From VMCP01 sp964527775 (GTDB lineage Bacteria > Bacteroidota > Bacteroidia > NS11-12g > UBA955), in assembly GCA_964527775.1 (NCBI GenBank), contig CAZGQS010000007.1, forward strand, positions 46,655 to 110,654: DNA of 64,000 bases. The letters are read 5' to 3'. This document shows positions 23,582-32,172 of this stretch, in pieces (the first letter of the stretch is position 1; every line of letters begins with the position of its first letter). The notes under the pieces were generated by a model, which ran no database searches, was not told the origin of the DNA, and worked only from the letters and a program-made list of their open reading frames with translations. A program made the translations under genes and the position numbers.

Positions 23582-25378
23582 ATGACAAAATCTCCCGATT
23601 TTGCTAAAATGGGTGTTGCAGATTTGCGCACTCTGGCAGGGGCATTGGATATTCCGAATGCCGACAAATTAAAAAAGAATGAGTTGATAGAACTTCTTTC
23701 GAAGGCTGCAAATGAAGCTTCTAACGAAGCTCCCGTTGAAACTTTGAATGTGATTACAACTCCCAACCCTGAAATATCTGCAGAACCTGTTGATGTCGCA
23801 GAAGATAAACGTCCCAAAAGACGCAGAAAGACGGAACAAGAAGCCCAAGAAGAAGTAGCAAAAGCATTGAAAACTGCTGCTGATCCTAAGGCTGAAGGTG
23901 AGGTGGTTTTGGAGACTTCAGAATTGAAGGTTGCTCCCAATTCTAACTTAGATTCTAACCTAGATAGAAGAGAAAGAAACCACAGAGAGCGCTTCAAAAA
24001 ACGCGATGATAAGGGTGAAAAACCAACCGCATCTGAAATTGCTGAAACACCAAATCCAGAAAAGTCTCAAAGGTTTAATAGACCTGAAAAACCAGTAGGT
24101 CCTAAATCAGAAAATCAGCCTAGAACAGAAAATCAACCAAAGCCAGAGGTACAGCCAAAATCAGAGTCTACTGATAGACCTGAAAAACCGGTTAAACCCG
24201 AAGCCCCAGCTATGAGTGAAGAAGAAAAGCGCAGAAAAGAGCTTTTCAACGCCTTCATGGAAATGGAAGGAGCCGTGATTACTCAAGGTGTTCTTGAAAC
24301 CGTTCCCGATGGTTATGGATTTTTAAGATCTCCAGATTACAACTACCAAGCATCGCCCGATGATGTATATGTGCCCAGTTACATGATCAAACAGAACGGT
24401 TTGAAAGTGGGAGATACTGTCAAAGGAAGCATCCGTCCTCCAAAAGACAACGAAAAGTACTTCTGTTTGGTCAAAATTGAATCGGTAAACGGTAAAACGC
24501 CCGAAGAAGTTCGCGACCGTGTGGCATTTGAGCATTTGACACCTTTATTCCCACAAGAAAAATTGAACTTGTGCGACGACCCTCGCAATTATCCCAATCG
24601 AATCATTGATTTGGTTTCACCTATAGGTAAAGGTCAGCGTGGACTAATTGTTGCGCAGCCTAAAACAGGTAAAACTTGGATTTTAAAAGGAATTGCTAAC
24701 GCGATTGCTAAGAACCATCCAGAGGTTTATATGATGATACTACTTATCGATGAACGTCCAGAAGAGGTTACTGATATGGCCAGAAGTGTTCGTGCAGAAG
24801 TTGTAGCAAGTACTTTTGACGAGCCAGCAGATAAACACGTTAAATTGACCAACATGGTTCTTGAAAAAGCCAAAAGATTGGTTGAATGCGGACATGATGT
24901 AGTTATTCTTTTAGATTCGATTACACGTTTAGCAAGGGCTTTCAACACGGTTCAACCCGCATCAGGAAAGATTCTATCGGGTGGTGTGGATGCGAATGCC
25001 TTACATAAACCAAAGAGATTTTTTGGTGCTGCTCGAAACATTGAAAATGGAGGTTCACTTACCATCATTGCGACGGCATTGACAGATACAGGTTCAAAGA
25101 TGGATGAGGTTATTTTTGAGGAATTCAAAGGAACCGGTAATATGGAATTGCAATTAGATCGCAGATTGGCAAACAAGCGAATCTTCCCATCTATCGATAT
25201 CATGGCATCAAGCACAAGAAGAGAAGATTTATTGATTGATAAAACTACACTTCAACGCATGTGGGTGCTAAGAAATCACCTCGCAGATATGAATCCTGAG
25301 GAGGCAATGAACACATTTTTGAAGTACATGACCAATACACAAGACAATTTAGAGTTCTTGGTAAGCATGAATGGTTAA
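23582..25378 (+). CDS. rho: Transcription termination factor Rho with large disordered insertion
   Basis: This 598-residue hexameric RNA helicase ends transcription. Domains in order: Rho_N helical domain (about 1-42, MGVADLRTLAGALDI); a disordered, charged insertion (about 43-215, rich in E, K, P and R, with RPEKPV twice and ENQP twice); cold-shock RNA-binding domain (about 225-310, GYGFLRSPDYNY); and RecA-like ATPase with Walker A QPKTGKT near 360, Walker B-region MMILLIDERPEEVTDM and Q/R-loop segments. E. coli Rho is about 420 residues; the excess is the insertion. Such insertions drive Rho phase separation in Bacteroides thetaiotaomicron. The gap before the gene may hold a leader. Confidence 0.96.
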   Translation: MTKSPDFAKMGVADLRTLAGALDIPNADKLKKNELIELLSKAANEASNEAPVETLNVITTPNPEISAEPVDVAEDKRPKRRRKTEQEAQEEVAKALKTAADPKAEGEVVLETSELKVAPNSNLDSNLDRRERNHRERFKKRDDKGEKPTASEIAETPNPEKSQRFNRPEKPVGPKSENQPRTENQPKPEVQPKSESTDRPEKPVKPEAPAMSEEEKRRKELFNAFMEMEGAVITQGVLETVPDGYGFLRSPDYNYQASPDDVYVPSYMIKQNGLKVGDTVKGSIRPPKDNEKYFCLVKIESVNGKTPEEVRDRVAFEHLTPLFPQEKLNLCDDPRNYPNRIIDLVSPIGKGQRGLIVAQPKTGKTWILKGIANAIAKNHPEVYMMILLIDERPEEVTDMARSVRAEVVASTFDEPADKHVKLTNMVLEKAKRLVECGHDVVILLDSITRLARAFNTVQPASGKILSGGVDANALHKPKRFFGAARNIENGGSLTIIATALTDTGSKMDEVIFEEFKGTGNMELQLDRRLANKRIFPSIDIMASSTRREDLLIDKTTLQRMWVLRNHLADMNPEEAMNTFLKYMTNTQDNLEFLVSMNG

Positions 25379-25457
25379 AAAAGTGGCTAAAATGTGAATA
25401 AACTACCGTAATTCGCACGGATTTCCTATCCTAATTTAGCGGACGAATTACACATTC

Positions 25458-25793
25458 ATGGACAAGCCGAAAGTTGCAATCGACTATGCAAAGCTCACTC
25501 CCGAGTTGACTGAGCTTTTCAATGAAACCTATCCTAATGGAATAGTGGGACATACCATCCGTTTCCCTAACTCAAAAGGGGAAATTGTTACATCGGTTAG
25601 ACTAGAAACTGACGATAAGGTGTACTTAGTGAAATTAAGTGCCCGCGCCAAAGAAGTTCTTTCTGATGAAGATTTAGACGAAATGATTCGTCCTATTTCG
25701 AAAGGTGGAGATGATATTGAGGTTGAGTCAGACGATGAAGAAGATGACGACAACCAAAAAGATGCTCCAGAGCCTGACGATGACGAAGATTAA
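25458..25793 (+). CDS. Conserved small protein with acidic tail
   Basis: This 111-residue protein has a folded front part (about 1-85: KLTPELTELFNETYPNG, then IRFPNSKGEIVTSVRLETDD) and a tail made almost only of D and E. It resembles small conserved Bacteroidota proteins of unknown function. The composition suggests a soluble, highly charged protein that might interact with a basic partner or nucleic-acid-binding protein. It lies between rho and an SDR gene that begins 4 bases after its stop. Confidence 0.7.
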   Translation: MDKPKVAIDYAKLTPELTELFNETYPNGIVGHTIRFPNSKGEIVTSVRLETDDKVYLVKLSARAKEVLSDEDLDEMIRPISKGGDDIEVESDDEEDDDNQKDAPEPDDDED

Positions 25794-25797
25794 TTAA

Positions 25798-26493
25798 ATG
25801 AAGTCTGTTGCAATTATATCTGGCGGTAGCCGTGGAATAGGTTTCGCCATTGCGCAACAACTCATTCATGATGGATTCTTTGTTCACATCATTGGGTCAA
25901 ACCCTGAAAATTTAACAAACGCTGTGGCACAGTTGGGTGCTGATAATGCCCAGTCAAGTTTGTGTGACATGTCATCTCCCTCTGAGGTAATTTCTTTGTC
26001 ACAGAATCTTGCCAGCTTGTATCCTCAGTTACAGATACTCGTAAACAACGTAGGTACGTTTTTACCCGGAGCTATGATGGATGAGCCGTTTGGGCAATGG
26101 GAAAAAGAATGGGAGTTAAACGTAAGTTCAGCATATCATTTGACTAGAGGTTTGTGGTCAAACTTAAAAGCCACTTCAAGATCGCATGTTTTCAATATGT
26201 GCAGTATTGCGAGTATTGTATCTTACTCAGCAGGTGGTACTTATGCTGTTACAAAGCATGCTCTTTTAGGATTTTCAAAGTCATTGAGAGAAGAAGGTAG
26301 ACCCCACGGAATAAGAGTAACCAGTCTTTTGCCTGGTGCCACATTGACAGACTCTTGGGCTGGTGTTGATCTCCCCAAGGAAAGGTTTATGTCGGCTGAA
26401 TCAGTAGCCAAAGTGCTTTCGGTTGCCTACCAAATCAATGAAGATACTCAGATGGAAGAGGTTTTATTGCGCCCTATTCAAGGCGATATTTAA
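25798..26493 (+). CDS. Short-chain dehydrogenase/reductase
   Basis: This 231-residue SDR has cofactor motif SGGSRGIGFAIA (the first residue of TGxxxGxG is replaced by Ser), NNVG in the structural NNAG position, catalytic Ser in FNMCSIASIVSYS and the YAVTK active-site Tyr and Lys. It acts on an unknown alcohol or ketone with NAD(P)(H). It is probably cotranscribed with the acidic protein upstream. Confidence 0.88.
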   Translation: MKSVAIISGGSRGIGFAIAQQLIHDGFFVHIIGSNPENLTNAVAQLGADNAQSSLCDMSSPSEVISLSQNLASLYPQLQILVNNVGTFLPGAMMDEPFGQWEKEWELNVSSAYHLTRGLWSNLKATSRSHVFNMCSIASIVSYSAGGTYAVTKHALLGFSKSLREEGRPHGIRVTSLLPGATLTDSWAGVDLPKERFMSAESVAKVLSVAYQINEDTQMEEVLLRPIQGDI

Positions 26494-26515
26494 ACTCTTT
26501 TTCAATCCTTTTTGT

Positions 26516-26523
26516 TATATTTG
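26516..26523 (+). promoter_or_regulatory. -7 box TATATTTG
   Basis: Exact TAnnTTTG match 30 bases before the ATG of the T9SS protein gene, giving an A-rich leader without Shine-Dalgarno sequence. Confidence 0.6.
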
Positions 26524-26553
26524 TAATTATTAAACTAAAATAACCTAAGATAG

Positions 26554-27906
26554 ATGAAAAAATTACTTTTGTTTGGATTTGGAGCCATTGGTTTTTTGAG
26601 TTTGAACGCTCAAGCACCAATCAACCATAAAATCTATGATCAAGACAAAAATCAAGGTGTAAGCAACAAGCAATCCATTTACGTGGGTCCTAATGCGAAA
26701 AACCAAATGTCTAAGCGCGCTGAAACTCTTCAAGATATTTACAATTTTGCAGAAGCATACGGCGAAAGTATGATGTTGGGTGCTCCTGAGTCTTACATTC
26801 GTTGGATTTCTGCAGATTCTAACGCATTGACCGTTTATGATGATGGTAACGGTGGTTCTACAGCTCAACATAATGGAATTCACGTGGTTGGAACTTCATT
26901 CGACCCTAAAGATTCTGCATTTATCGATATCGGAAAAACTGTATTAGCACGTTTCAATCCTTACACTGTTGATACCATTCGCTGGGTACAATACTACGTG
27001 CGTAACGTTGATTCAATTGATTTAGGTAGTGGAAATCAAGAAGTTATCGATACTGTTTTTGTTCAGTATTTTGATTTCTCAGGAATTTCTTTGAGACAGT
27101 TTAATCGCGGTGGAAATAATTTGAACACTGCTCCCAATGTAGATGGTTACAAAGCAAAGACTCGTTTGAATTCAACGGCTCTTTATACAGATACCATTTT
27201 ATTGAATAACGCTTATGGTGATTCAGTAAATTATCAAGAAGGTCGTCTTTTTGGTCGTACAGTTGGTACTGTTCCTCCTGATTTTAAATCACTTTCTACT
27301 AACGGCACTCAGGTTCAGGCTAACGTAGTGGCAATGAGCGTGTTTTTCAAACCGATGAAGAAAGCTCAGTTGAAAGATACATTTGTAAACTGGACCAATC
27401 CTAACTTCAAACGTACTACAAATGGATTAGGTGTTCGTTTCTTGTATTGGACAGATCATGCTCAAGATATTTTCTCAATTTACAGATTGAACAACACTTT
27501 CTGGACTCCTGGTTTCTTGGTTGATGGTCAAACTTTCAACGGTTGGAAGTCTTACTTGCCAACAACCGCTTACAATACTACATCAATGTTTGACGTTGAT
27601 TTCAACATTACTGTTGAGAACCTTTCAGCTCGTGAATTAGCTAAAGATCTTTCTGCGGTGAAAGTATATCCTAATCCAGCTACTGGTAACCAAGTTGCTG
27701 CCGTGTTTAACCTGACAAAAACTGCTAACGTAAGTGCAGTTGTAATGGATATCAACGGAAGAACAGTTAAGACATTGCCCTCTGGCGCATTCCAAAAAGG
27801 GTTGAACGAAATGGTGATTTCAACTGAAGGTTTGAGCAAAGGAATCTACACTTTGTCAGTTCAAACTGATAACGCGGTAGAAGCTACTAAATTCGTAGTT
27901 CAATAA
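26554..27906 (+). CDS. Secreted protein with T9SS type A sorting domain
   Basis: This 450-residue protein has signal peptide KKLLLFGFGAIGFLSLNAQ. The middle part has no family I recognise; it is rich in beta strands, N, D and T. From about residue 370 (VKVYPNPATGNQVAAVF) to the end (KGIYTLSVQTDNAVEATKFVVQ) it has the complete type A C-terminal sorting domain of the type IX secretion system, so it is carried across the outer membrane. Codon use is strongly biased towards a few codons (GGT, CGT, AAC), suggesting high expression, and it has its own promoter and terminator. Confidence 0.82.
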   Translation: MKKLLLFGFGAIGFLSLNAQAPINHKIYDQDKNQGVSNKQSIYVGPNAKNQMSKRAETLQDIYNFAEAYGESMMLGAPESYIRWISADSNALTVYDDGNGGSTAQHNGIHVVGTSFDPKDSAFIDIGKTVLARFNPYTVDTIRWVQYYVRNVDSIDLGSGNQEVIDTVFVQYFDFSGISLRQFNRGGNNLNTAPNVDGYKAKTRLNSTALYTDTILLNNAYGDSVNYQEGRLFGRTVGTVPPDFKSLSTNGTQVQANVVAMSVFFKPMKKAQLKDTFVNWTNPNFKRTTNGLGVRFLYWTDHAQDIFSIYRLNNTFWTPGFLVDGQTFNGWKSYLPTTAYNTTSMFDVDFNITVENLSARELAKDLSAVKVYPNPATGNQVAAVFNLTKTANVSAVVMDINGRTVKTLPSGAFQKGLNEMVISTEGLSKGIYTLSVQTDNAVEATKFVVQ

Positions 27907-27933
27907 TCGCATTATTTAATAGACACTTAAAAA

Positions 27934-27962
27934 GGGTCTCCCAAACGGGAGGCCCTTTTTTT
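27934..27962 (+). terminator. Intrinsic terminator merging into the next promoter
   Basis: The 9-bp stem GGGTCTCCC / GGGAGGCCC with loop AAAC (27934-27955, one T-G pair) is followed by seven T. The T run ends 1 base before the TACCTTTG box of the next gene. Confidence 0.88.
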
Positions 27963-27963
27963 A

Positions 27964-27971
27964 TACCTTTG
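27964..27971 (+). promoter_or_regulatory. -7 box TACCTTTG, leaderless arrangement
   Basis: Exact TAnnTTTG match, 8 bases after the terminator hairpin and only 3 bases before the ATG at 27975. Confidence 0.6.
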
Positions 27972-27974
27972 TTT

Positions 27975-29432
27975 ATGCAATTCAAATTAGCATCTGCATT
28001 TAAGATTGGTGTGTTACTTTTCACACAAACGGTTTCCGCCCAAAGTTTTTTTGGACTGCAAAATAGCAATTATGCCGGAATTCATACAGCCGTAAACAAT
28101 CCGTCGCTCATTACCATGATGGATTACCAACGGAGCGCCAATATTTCAACCATTGGGTTTTCTGCTGAAAATAACTACGTGTCTCTTGAAACACCCTTTA
28201 CAGCATGGCAACTCATCAGAGGAAAAGTGCCCCAGCAATACAAAAAAGACGATGGTAGCATTGATTGGCAGAGTTCATGGCTCAAAGAAGATAGAAACGG
28301 TGAGAATATCAATGCTAATCTAAATTTAGAATATAGAGGTCCATCTTATGCTAATCACTATGGAAGACTCATTTGGGGACTAGGCATGAGAACAAAGTAC
28401 ACCGCAAATCTTGATGGTATAACACCTGAAATGATTGGTTGGGCGAAAAACCTAATTGATTCACAATCTATCAATAACATCAATCAAATTTCAGCCCAGA
28501 AGTTCAGTGTTTTTGTAAACTCGTATCAAGAATATTCAGGGCTTTTGGCCATTCGTGTTATTGATAATTCCAAGGTAAAACTAGGCATTGGAACCAACCT
28601 GAAATTGATTTTGGGAAATGGGAATTTCAAACTTCAGAATTCGGGTGTTTTATTGAATGTGAAAGGAATTGATAGTATTGGTATTAGTGGTGGACAAATG
28701 CAAGTTTCCTACACCGAGAACAATCTGTTTCAACAATTATCAGGTGGGGTTTTGGCAGGCAGTCTGCCTCGATTCAATGACATTTCTGGAGTAGGCTACG
28801 GATTTGATCTTGGAGTTACACTTCTACTGGGAGAAAATATGACCAAAACCAAGAAAGATCGTTCTAAAGTGAAAGATTACCGATTGAAAATTGCTGCGGC
28901 GCTTTTAGACTTAGGCCGAATTGGTTACTCCAACAAAAATCAAGGTTTTATCATTGACGGAAGTAAAAATTTTAGCATTCCCATTCAAACCCCTGAATTC
29001 ATTTTGGCAGCGTCAAAAGGGGTTAATTCTATAGTTGAATATACCAAAGAAAAGGCAATTCAAGATGGTGCGTACATCAATCAACCCGAAGAAGTAAAAA
29101 TCATTTTGCCAACAACTCTACAACTGCAATTTGATTATCAAGTTGTTTCTATGTTCAATGTAGCGGCTCAACTTACACAAGCCATTGACCTGAACAATCC
29201 CTATCAGATTCAATCGAATAGTTCATTGGTAGTTGTTCCTCGTTTTGAGCACGCTTGGTTTGAGTTTTCAACGCCAATTTCGTTGTATAATAACTACAGA
29301 AGTTTCGGTTTTGGGGGATTTATGAGGCTTGGACCTGTGTTCTTAGGGACAGACAACATCATAAAATCAATCAATCCCTCAAAACTTCAGGGCGTGAATT
29401 TCTACTTTGGAATCAGTACCTTATTGAGGTAG
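27975..29432 (+). CDS. DUF5723 family outer-membrane protein
   Basis: This 485-residue protein has signal peptide FKLASAFKIGVLLFTQTVSAQ. The opening of the mature part, SNYAGIHTAVNNPSLITMM, and the many alternating strands match DUF5723, predicted Bacteroidota outer-membrane barrels of the PorP/FadL-like kind with unknown role. An in-frame TTG two codons earlier lies inside the promoter box, so ATG at 27975 is chosen. It ends 4 bases from the opposing murA stop. Confidence 0.78.
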   Translation: MQFKLASAFKIGVLLFTQTVSAQSFFGLQNSNYAGIHTAVNNPSLITMMDYQRSANISTIGFSAENNYVSLETPFTAWQLIRGKVPQQYKKDDGSIDWQSSWLKEDRNGENINANLNLEYRGPSYANHYGRLIWGLGMRTKYTANLDGITPEMIGWAKNLIDSQSINNINQISAQKFSVFVNSYQEYSGLLAIRVIDNSKVKLGIGTNLKLILGNGNFKLQNSGVLLNVKGIDSIGISGGQMQVSYTENNLFQQLSGGVLAGSLPRFNDISGVGYGFDLGVTLLLGENMTKTKKDRSKVKDYRLKIAAALLDLGRIGYSNKNQGFIIDGSKNFSIPIQTPEFILAASKGVNSIVEYTKEKAIQDGAYINQPEEVKIILPTTLQLQFDYQVVSMFNVAAQLTQAIDLNNPYQIQSNSSLVVVPRFEHAWFEFSTPISLYNNYRSFGFGGFMRLGPVFLGTDNIIKSINPSKLQGVNFYFGISTLLR

Positions 29433-29436
29433 AGTC

Positions 29437-30744
29437 TTAGTCGAATCGGGTAATTTGAGCCCCTAGCGGGTTCAAACGCTCTTCTATTTTCTCGTATCCG
29501 CGGTCAATTTGTTCAATGTTCTTGATGGTGCTCTTTCCTTTCGCACTCATTGCGGCAATCAGCAATGCAACACCTGCTCTAATATCTGGGGATGACATGG
29601 TAATGCCCTTTAATTGAGTTCTTCTGTCAAGTCCAATCACCGTTGCCCGGTGAGGGTCACACAATATGATTTGTGCTCCCATATCAATGAGGTTGTCTAC
29701 AAAGAACAAACGACTTTCGAACATTTTTTGATGAATCAAAACGGTTCCACGAGCTTGGGTTGCCGTAACCAAGGCAATGGAAATTAAGTCAGGGGTAAAA
29801 CCTGGCCAAATCTGATCGCTGATGGTTAATATAGAACCATCAATAAAAGAATCAATCTCGTAGTGATCATTTTGGGGGATGTAGATATCGTCGCCTTGAA
29901 TTTCTAGTTGAATACCCAATCTTTGGAACGTTCTAGGAATGATGCCCAATTGGTCAACACGGCAATTTTTCAATCGGATATCGCTTTGCGTAATTGCAGC
30001 CATACCAATGAAACTCCCAATTTCAATCATATCAGGCAGACACCTGTGAGTGCAACCTTTCATGCTACTTACGCCTTCAATGGTAAGCTTATTTGATCCA
30101 ATGCCTTCAATTTTTGCTCCCATGCTGTTGAGCATGTTGCACAATTGTTGTAGATATGGCTCACATGCTGCGTTGTAAATGGTGGTGGTTCCATGAGCTA
30201 ATACAGCGGCCATTACAATGTTTGCGGTTCCGGTTACCGAAGCTTCATCTAAGTGAAGGTAAGCTCCTTGTAGATGGTCACTATGAACTCTGTAAAAAGT
30301 TTGTTCGGGTAGGTATTCAAACTTGGCACCCAATGCCATAAAACCTTCAAAATGGGTATCAAGACGTCTTCTTCCAATTTTATCTCCTCCCGGCGAGGGA
30401 ATGTAGCCTTTACCAAATCGCGATAAAAGTGGTCCTACAATCATGATAGAACCCCTGAGTGCTGCTCCTTGTTTTTTAAATTCAGGACTATCTAAGAAGG
30501 CCAAATCAACCGAATCAGCCTTAAATGAATAAACACCTTTACTCAATCGGTTGGTTTTTACTCCTAGATTGCCTAAAAGCTCAATGAGCTTTAGAACGTC
30601 TCTGATTTCAGGGATGTTTTCTATGATTACTTCTTGATCGGTCAATAATACAGCACAAATGACCTGTAATGCTTCGTTTTTGGCCCCTTGGGGTTGGATT
30701 TCTCCCTTAAGGGAATGTCCGCCTTGAATTTCGAAATACGACAT
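29437..30744 (-). CDS. murA: UDP-N-acetylglucosamine 1-carboxyvinyltransferase, Asp-type
   Basis: This 435-residue enzyme adds enolpyruvate from PEP to UDP-GlcNAc, the first committed step of peptidoglycan synthesis. AKNEALQVICAVLLT and RGSIMIVGPLLSRFGKG are family motifs. In the active-site loop the expected PGGC is PGGDKIGRRRLDTH: residue 121 is Asp in place of the Cys that fosfomycin alkylates. Asp at this position is known in naturally fosfomycin-resistant MurA enzymes of other phyla. It lies 2 bases downstream of the DUF4290 gene in one operon. Confidence 0.95.
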   Translation of the reverse strand: MSYFEIQGGHSLKGEIQPQGAKNEALQVICAVLLTDQEVIIENIPEIRDVLKLIELLGNLGVKTNRLSKGVYSFKADSVDLAFLDSPEFKKQGAALRGSIMIVGPLLSRFGKGYIPSPGGDKIGRRRLDTHFEGFMALGAKFEYLPEQTFYRVHSDHLQGAYLHLDEASVTGTANIVMAAVLAHGTTTIYNAACEPYLQQLCNMLNSMGAKIEGIGSNKLTIEGVSSMKGCTHRCLPDMIEIGSFIGMAAITQSDIRLKNCRVDQLGIIPRTFQRLGIQLEIQGDDIYIPQNDHYEIDSFIDGSILTISDQIWPGFTPDLISIALVTATQARGTVLIHQKMFESRLFFVDNLIDMGAQIILCDPHRATVIGLDRRTQLKGITMSSPDIRAGVALLIAAMSAKGKSTIKNIEQIDRGYEKIEERLNPLGAQITRFD

Positions 30745-30746
30745 GT

Positions 30747-31430
30747 TTAAAATCTACGGTAGTTTTTACCCTTGTTATTTCTTTTTTGGTTTTGATTCTT
30801 ATTTCTGTTGTTTGAGAAGTTGTTGTTTCTACTTCCAAACTGTTGTTGTTTCCGGGGATTGTAATGGCTGGTATTGTCTGCAGTAACTGTGATTTCTGAT
30901 CCCGCTACGTGTAATTTGCCTTTTGATAAAATTCGAAGATGCTCTGCAATTACTTCATTGCTCAAATTTTCGTTGTTCCACATCTTACAGCTATTGTACA
31001 TGAATGAGGCAATTAAATTCACCAGTTCTTGTCTCAATTCATTGTCTTCCAATTCAGTGGCGCGCTCAATCATGTTTTGAAGGTTGCGGCCGTAAAAGCG
31101 GAAACGAATATTGGTATCTTGATAACCTATTTGGTCGGGTTTTCTGTTTCTGATTTCCGCCTTGGGGATTTCATAAGGACAGTCAACGTCAAGTGAATAA
31201 TCGGCCATTTGAAATAAATGTCCCCACAAAACTTGCTGATAATTGGATTGAAGCTTTATTTCTGGGTTTAAGATAGCCATGATGTTGACTAAATTATGTG
31301 CCCATAGGGTGCGTTCTGATTTTTCGGTGAGGCTTTGAATGTGCTCAATATAGTCTTGAACACTGCGCCCGTATTCGGAAATTTTCAGTTCGGTGCGTTG
31401 CGTATTGTAATCTTGTTGTAAGATACCCAT
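30747..31430 (-). CDS. DUF4290 domain protein
   Basis: This protein of about 227 residues begins MGILQQDYNTQRTELKISEYG, shortened here to its hallmark DYNTQR..L...EYGR, the start of the Bacteroidota DUF4290 family. The folded helical domain (about 1-175) is followed by a basic tail rich in N, Q, R and K (NRNKNQNQKRNNKGKNYRRF), which might bind RNA or another acid. DUF4290 commonly precedes murA in this phylum. An upstream in-frame ATG adds four residues. Function unknown. Confidence 0.82.
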   Translation of the reverse strand: MGILQQDYNTQRTELKISEYGRSVQDYIEHIQSLTEKSERTLWAHNLVNIMAILNPEIKLQSNYQQVLWGHLFQMADYSLDVDCPYEIPKAEIRNRKPDQIGYQDTNIRFRFYGRNLQNMIERATELEDNELRQELVNLIASFMYNSCKMWNNENLSNEVIAEHLRILSKGKLHVAGSEITVTADNTSHYNPRKQQQFGSRNNNFSNNRNKNQNQKRNNKGKNYRRF

Positions 31431-31502
31431 TATATTATGCAAATTAAGGTTAGAATCTTGGATTTAGTAAACATTTCGTATCATTCGTGTGTTTTTTTAT
31501 CA

Positions 31503-32132
31503 ATGAGAGACCAAATTATTGCCCACTACATTCGCTTCAGCAACAAAAACGGCAAAGCGCCTGTTTCTGTGTTTCAGTTTTGTGAGGATTGCGGACTATC
31601 GGAGCGTCAGTTTTTTGATGAATTTTCTGATTTCGAACATCTTCAAGAGGAGATTCTAGGTGATTTTTGGAAAAACACAGTAGCTAAGTTGGAGGAACAA
31701 GAATTCTATCAAAACACCAACGATGCCGAAAAGTTTTTAGCAGTAGCTTACGGTTTCTTTGAAAATCTAAAAGATCAACGCAGTTTCTTTTTGAATTTCT
31801 TCGGAAATTGGAATTCACCAAAAGATCTTTTTCATGGATTTAAAAATTTCCGGGAGGTGGTGATGAAATACATCGATCAATTAGATCTTCCTTCCACTGA
31901 CCTCGGTATTCCCCAAATAAACAAACCAATCAATAAGTTGAATTCAAATGCTTTGTACTTGAATTTGATTTTTGTACTGCACTATTGGGTGAAAGATAGG
32001 AGTAAGGGATTTGAAAAAACCGATGCCCTAATTGAGAAGTTGTTTACATTGTCATTTGACATGATGGAAACCAATTCTCTCAAAAAAGTGATTGACCTAG
32101 GAAAGTTTCTAGTATCAGACTTTAAACTCTAA
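31503..32132 (+). CDS. TetR-like transcriptional regulator
   Basis: This 209-residue protein starts at ATG 31503; a longer frame would overlap the divergent gene. The first 50 residues (IIAHYIRFSNKNG, then FCEDCGLSERQFFDEFSDFEHL) form the helix-turn-helix pattern of TetR regulators, though weak, and the remainder is a helical C-terminal domain. The same pair, TetR-like then ABC1 kinase, is commonly seen in Flavobacteriia. The last codons and the TAA stop lie inside a 7-bp tandem repeat. Confidence 0.72.
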   Translation: MRDQIIAHYIRFSNKNGKAPVSVFQFCEDCGLSERQFFDEFSDFEHLQEEILGDFWKNTVAKLEEQEFYQNTNDAEKFLAVAYGFFENLKDQRSFFLNFFGNWNSPKDLFHGFKNFREVVMKYIDQLDLPSTDLGIPQINKPINKLNSNALYLNLIFVLHYWVKDRSKGFEKTDALIEKLFTLSFDMMETNSLKKVIDLGKFLVSDFKL

Positions 32133-32171
32133 ACTCTCCACTCTAAACTCTCCACTCTAAACTCTAAACTT
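32123..32171 (+). repeat. Tandem array of 7-mers TAAACTC / TCCACTC (7 units)
   Basis: Seven in-phase units cover 49 bases in the order A A B A B A A', where A is TAAACTC, B is TCCACTC and A' is TAAACTT. The array includes the TAA stop of the TetR-like gene (32130-32132) and ends 1 base before the ATG of the ABC1 kinase. It shares the ACTC core and period with the array at 10771-10812. Confidence 0.95.
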
Positions 32172-32172
32172 A

